Below, piece by piece: positions 63,020 to 64,000 of a stretch of DNA of 64,000 bases. Origin of the DNA: Halichoerus grypus (lineage: Eukaryota > Chordata > Mammalia > Carnivora > Phocidae); assembly GCF_964656455.1 (NCBI RefSeq), contig NC_135717.1, positions 16,820,775-16,884,774 of the forward strand, in the 5' to 3' direction. The notes beneath the pieces are model-generated. The model did not search any database. It saw only the letters and a list, made by a program, of their open reading frames with translations, and was not told where the DNA came from. The position numbers were made by a program, and so were the translations under genes. Every line of letters begins with the position of its first letter. Position 1 is the stretch's first letter.

Positions 63020-64000
63020 AGCAAGGGGACAGACACAATCCCACGGTCACACAGCCATGTGCAGCCCGCGGCGCCCTGCCGCTGCCCTCTGCCGGCCAGC
63101 GCGGGCACCGGGCAGCGGCCGGGTCCGAGGTGCGGGGCGCGGCTCCCGGTGACCCCCGCCCGCGCCACCGGCCGCCCCTGCACCTGCTGCTCCTTCCGGC
63201 CCGCAGCGCCCCCTTCTCCTCCTGGCCGCCTCCGGCTATGTCACCCCGGCGCCCTCGCGAGCTCCTCGGCGGGGCTCCGCTGCCCGAGCCGCCGGCGGCC
63301 CCGGGATGCGGGCTCCGCGCCAAATGGGGAGGGGGCTCGGACCCAGGCGTCCCGGGGGCGGCCGCCGGGGGGCGGGGACGGGAAGCGGAAGCGCTGGGCC
63401 TCACCGAGCCGCTCTAGGACCCGGGAGGAGCTGCACGCCTGTGGGGGCCGCCCGCGTCCTCCGGAGCTCGGTGGCCGGCGGGAGGCCGCGTGCCGCGGAC
63501 AGGGCTACTCTAAGCCGAGGACAGTTGCCCGAACTCGGTGGTATTAACCGTGTACCTCCTGGGCTGGAGCCGGGTGATGAGGGCCGAAGACTCTTCCTAA
63601 TTATCGCTGTGTCGGGCCGCCCGCGCCGACCTCCGGGGCTGGCCGACTGCGCCAGCCTCCCCGGCCCGGAGAGACAAAGAGAGATCCGAAGACTGACCCA
63701 GGGAAAAGGGTGGGGGAGAGACCAAGGCAAACAAAGGGCGGCGGAGGGCGGCGGAGACCCCAGACGGGGCGGGGGCGGGGCGCCGAGACACAGGAAACAA
63801 AGCGGGGCCGGTCCGAGAGGCCTAGGGCCGGGGGTGGGGTGGGGAGGGGGGCTGGGCTGGGGGAGACCGAGGCCCGAGCTGCAGCTAGAGGATAGAGGCC
63901 GACTCCAGAGAAATGATGGGGAGAGGTGGCCAGTTGAAATCAGGCCCGGGGCGCGGAGCGGAGACCCGGAGCCAGAGACTCACAAAGTCGTAACCTAAGA
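63020..64000 (-). promoter_or_regulatory. ZNF48: ZNF48 CpG-island promoter and untranslated exon region
   Basis: A strongly CpG-rich stretch upstream of the first coding exon. A minus-strand donor-like site (gctcg/gtgagg, exon end 63405) could close a non-coding first exon that splices to the acceptor at 63017. GC boxes and G-runs lie at 63760-63865. The long open frames here on both strands follow from base composition and have no domains. Confidence 0.55.

Noticed and set aside
62756..63998. Large open frames (263 and 230 codons) on the plus strand at the ZNF48 promoter
   Set aside because: Base composition of a CpG island keeps frames open. They have no domain, no splice support, and run through the ZNF48 first coding exon antisense.

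Overview
The window is mammalian nuclear DNA from a carnivore. Genes are split by GT/AG introns, there are CpG-rich promoters, and about 35 tRNA-derived carnivore SINEs (CAN-SINE type) are present. Most SINEs start with a form of 'ggcgcctgggtggctcag' and end in (AAATA)n plus 'aatctttaaa'. The SINE consensus looks like the arctoid caniform type (bear, pinniped or mustelid) rather than the dog SINEC_Cf or felid type; that lineage call is an inference from memory of the families.

Five protein-coding genes are supported. From left to right they are ITGAL (minus strand, 5' part only: promoter plus coding exons 1-11), SEPHS2 (plus, intronless, selenocysteine-encoding), DCTPP1 (plus, three exons), ZNF771 (minus, two coding exons) and ZNF48 (minus, two coding exons). 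This is the gene order known from human 16p11.2, seen in inverted orientation. ITGAL and SEPHS2 are divergent, DCTPP1 and ZNF771 are convergent, and ZNF771 and ZNF48 are in tandem.

Layout: 1-13.96 kb is ITGAL, from intron 11 back to its ETS/RUNX promoter; intron 7 holds a decayed zinc-finger retropseudogene and intron 9 holds a MaLR LTR. 14-31.3 kb is a repeat-rich intergenic stretch with an L1 3' end, nested SINE clusters, L2 and MIR, and no gene I can support. 31.4-33.76 kb is SEPHS2 with an in-frame TGA (Sec59) and a 3'UTR SECIS element. 33.8-41.2 kb is intergenic with old LINE remnants. 41.3-44.6 kb is DCTPP1. 46.5-54.9 kb is ZNF771 with a 6.4 kb intron that contains a near-perfect CTCF motif. 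55-59.1 kb is intergenic and includes a promoter-like CpG-rich segment with no recognised gene. 59.2-64 kb is ZNF48 and its CpG-island promoter.

The genes do not form one pathway: a leukocyte adhesion integrin, selenophosphate synthesis, dCTP clean-up and two C2H2 zinc-finger proteins. No mobile defence system, CRISPR array or prokaryotic feature is present. The most checkable non-routine signals are the SECIS/Sec pair, an orphan promoter-like segment near 58.4-58.9 kb, a CpG/E-box/ETS cluster in ITGAL intron 1, an exact 23-nt repeat shared by the SEPHS2 3'UTR and a LINE remnant, and the ZNF retropseudogene. Coordinates of genes and exons were read from splice sites and reading frames; repeat boundaries are approximate (about 10-50 bp).
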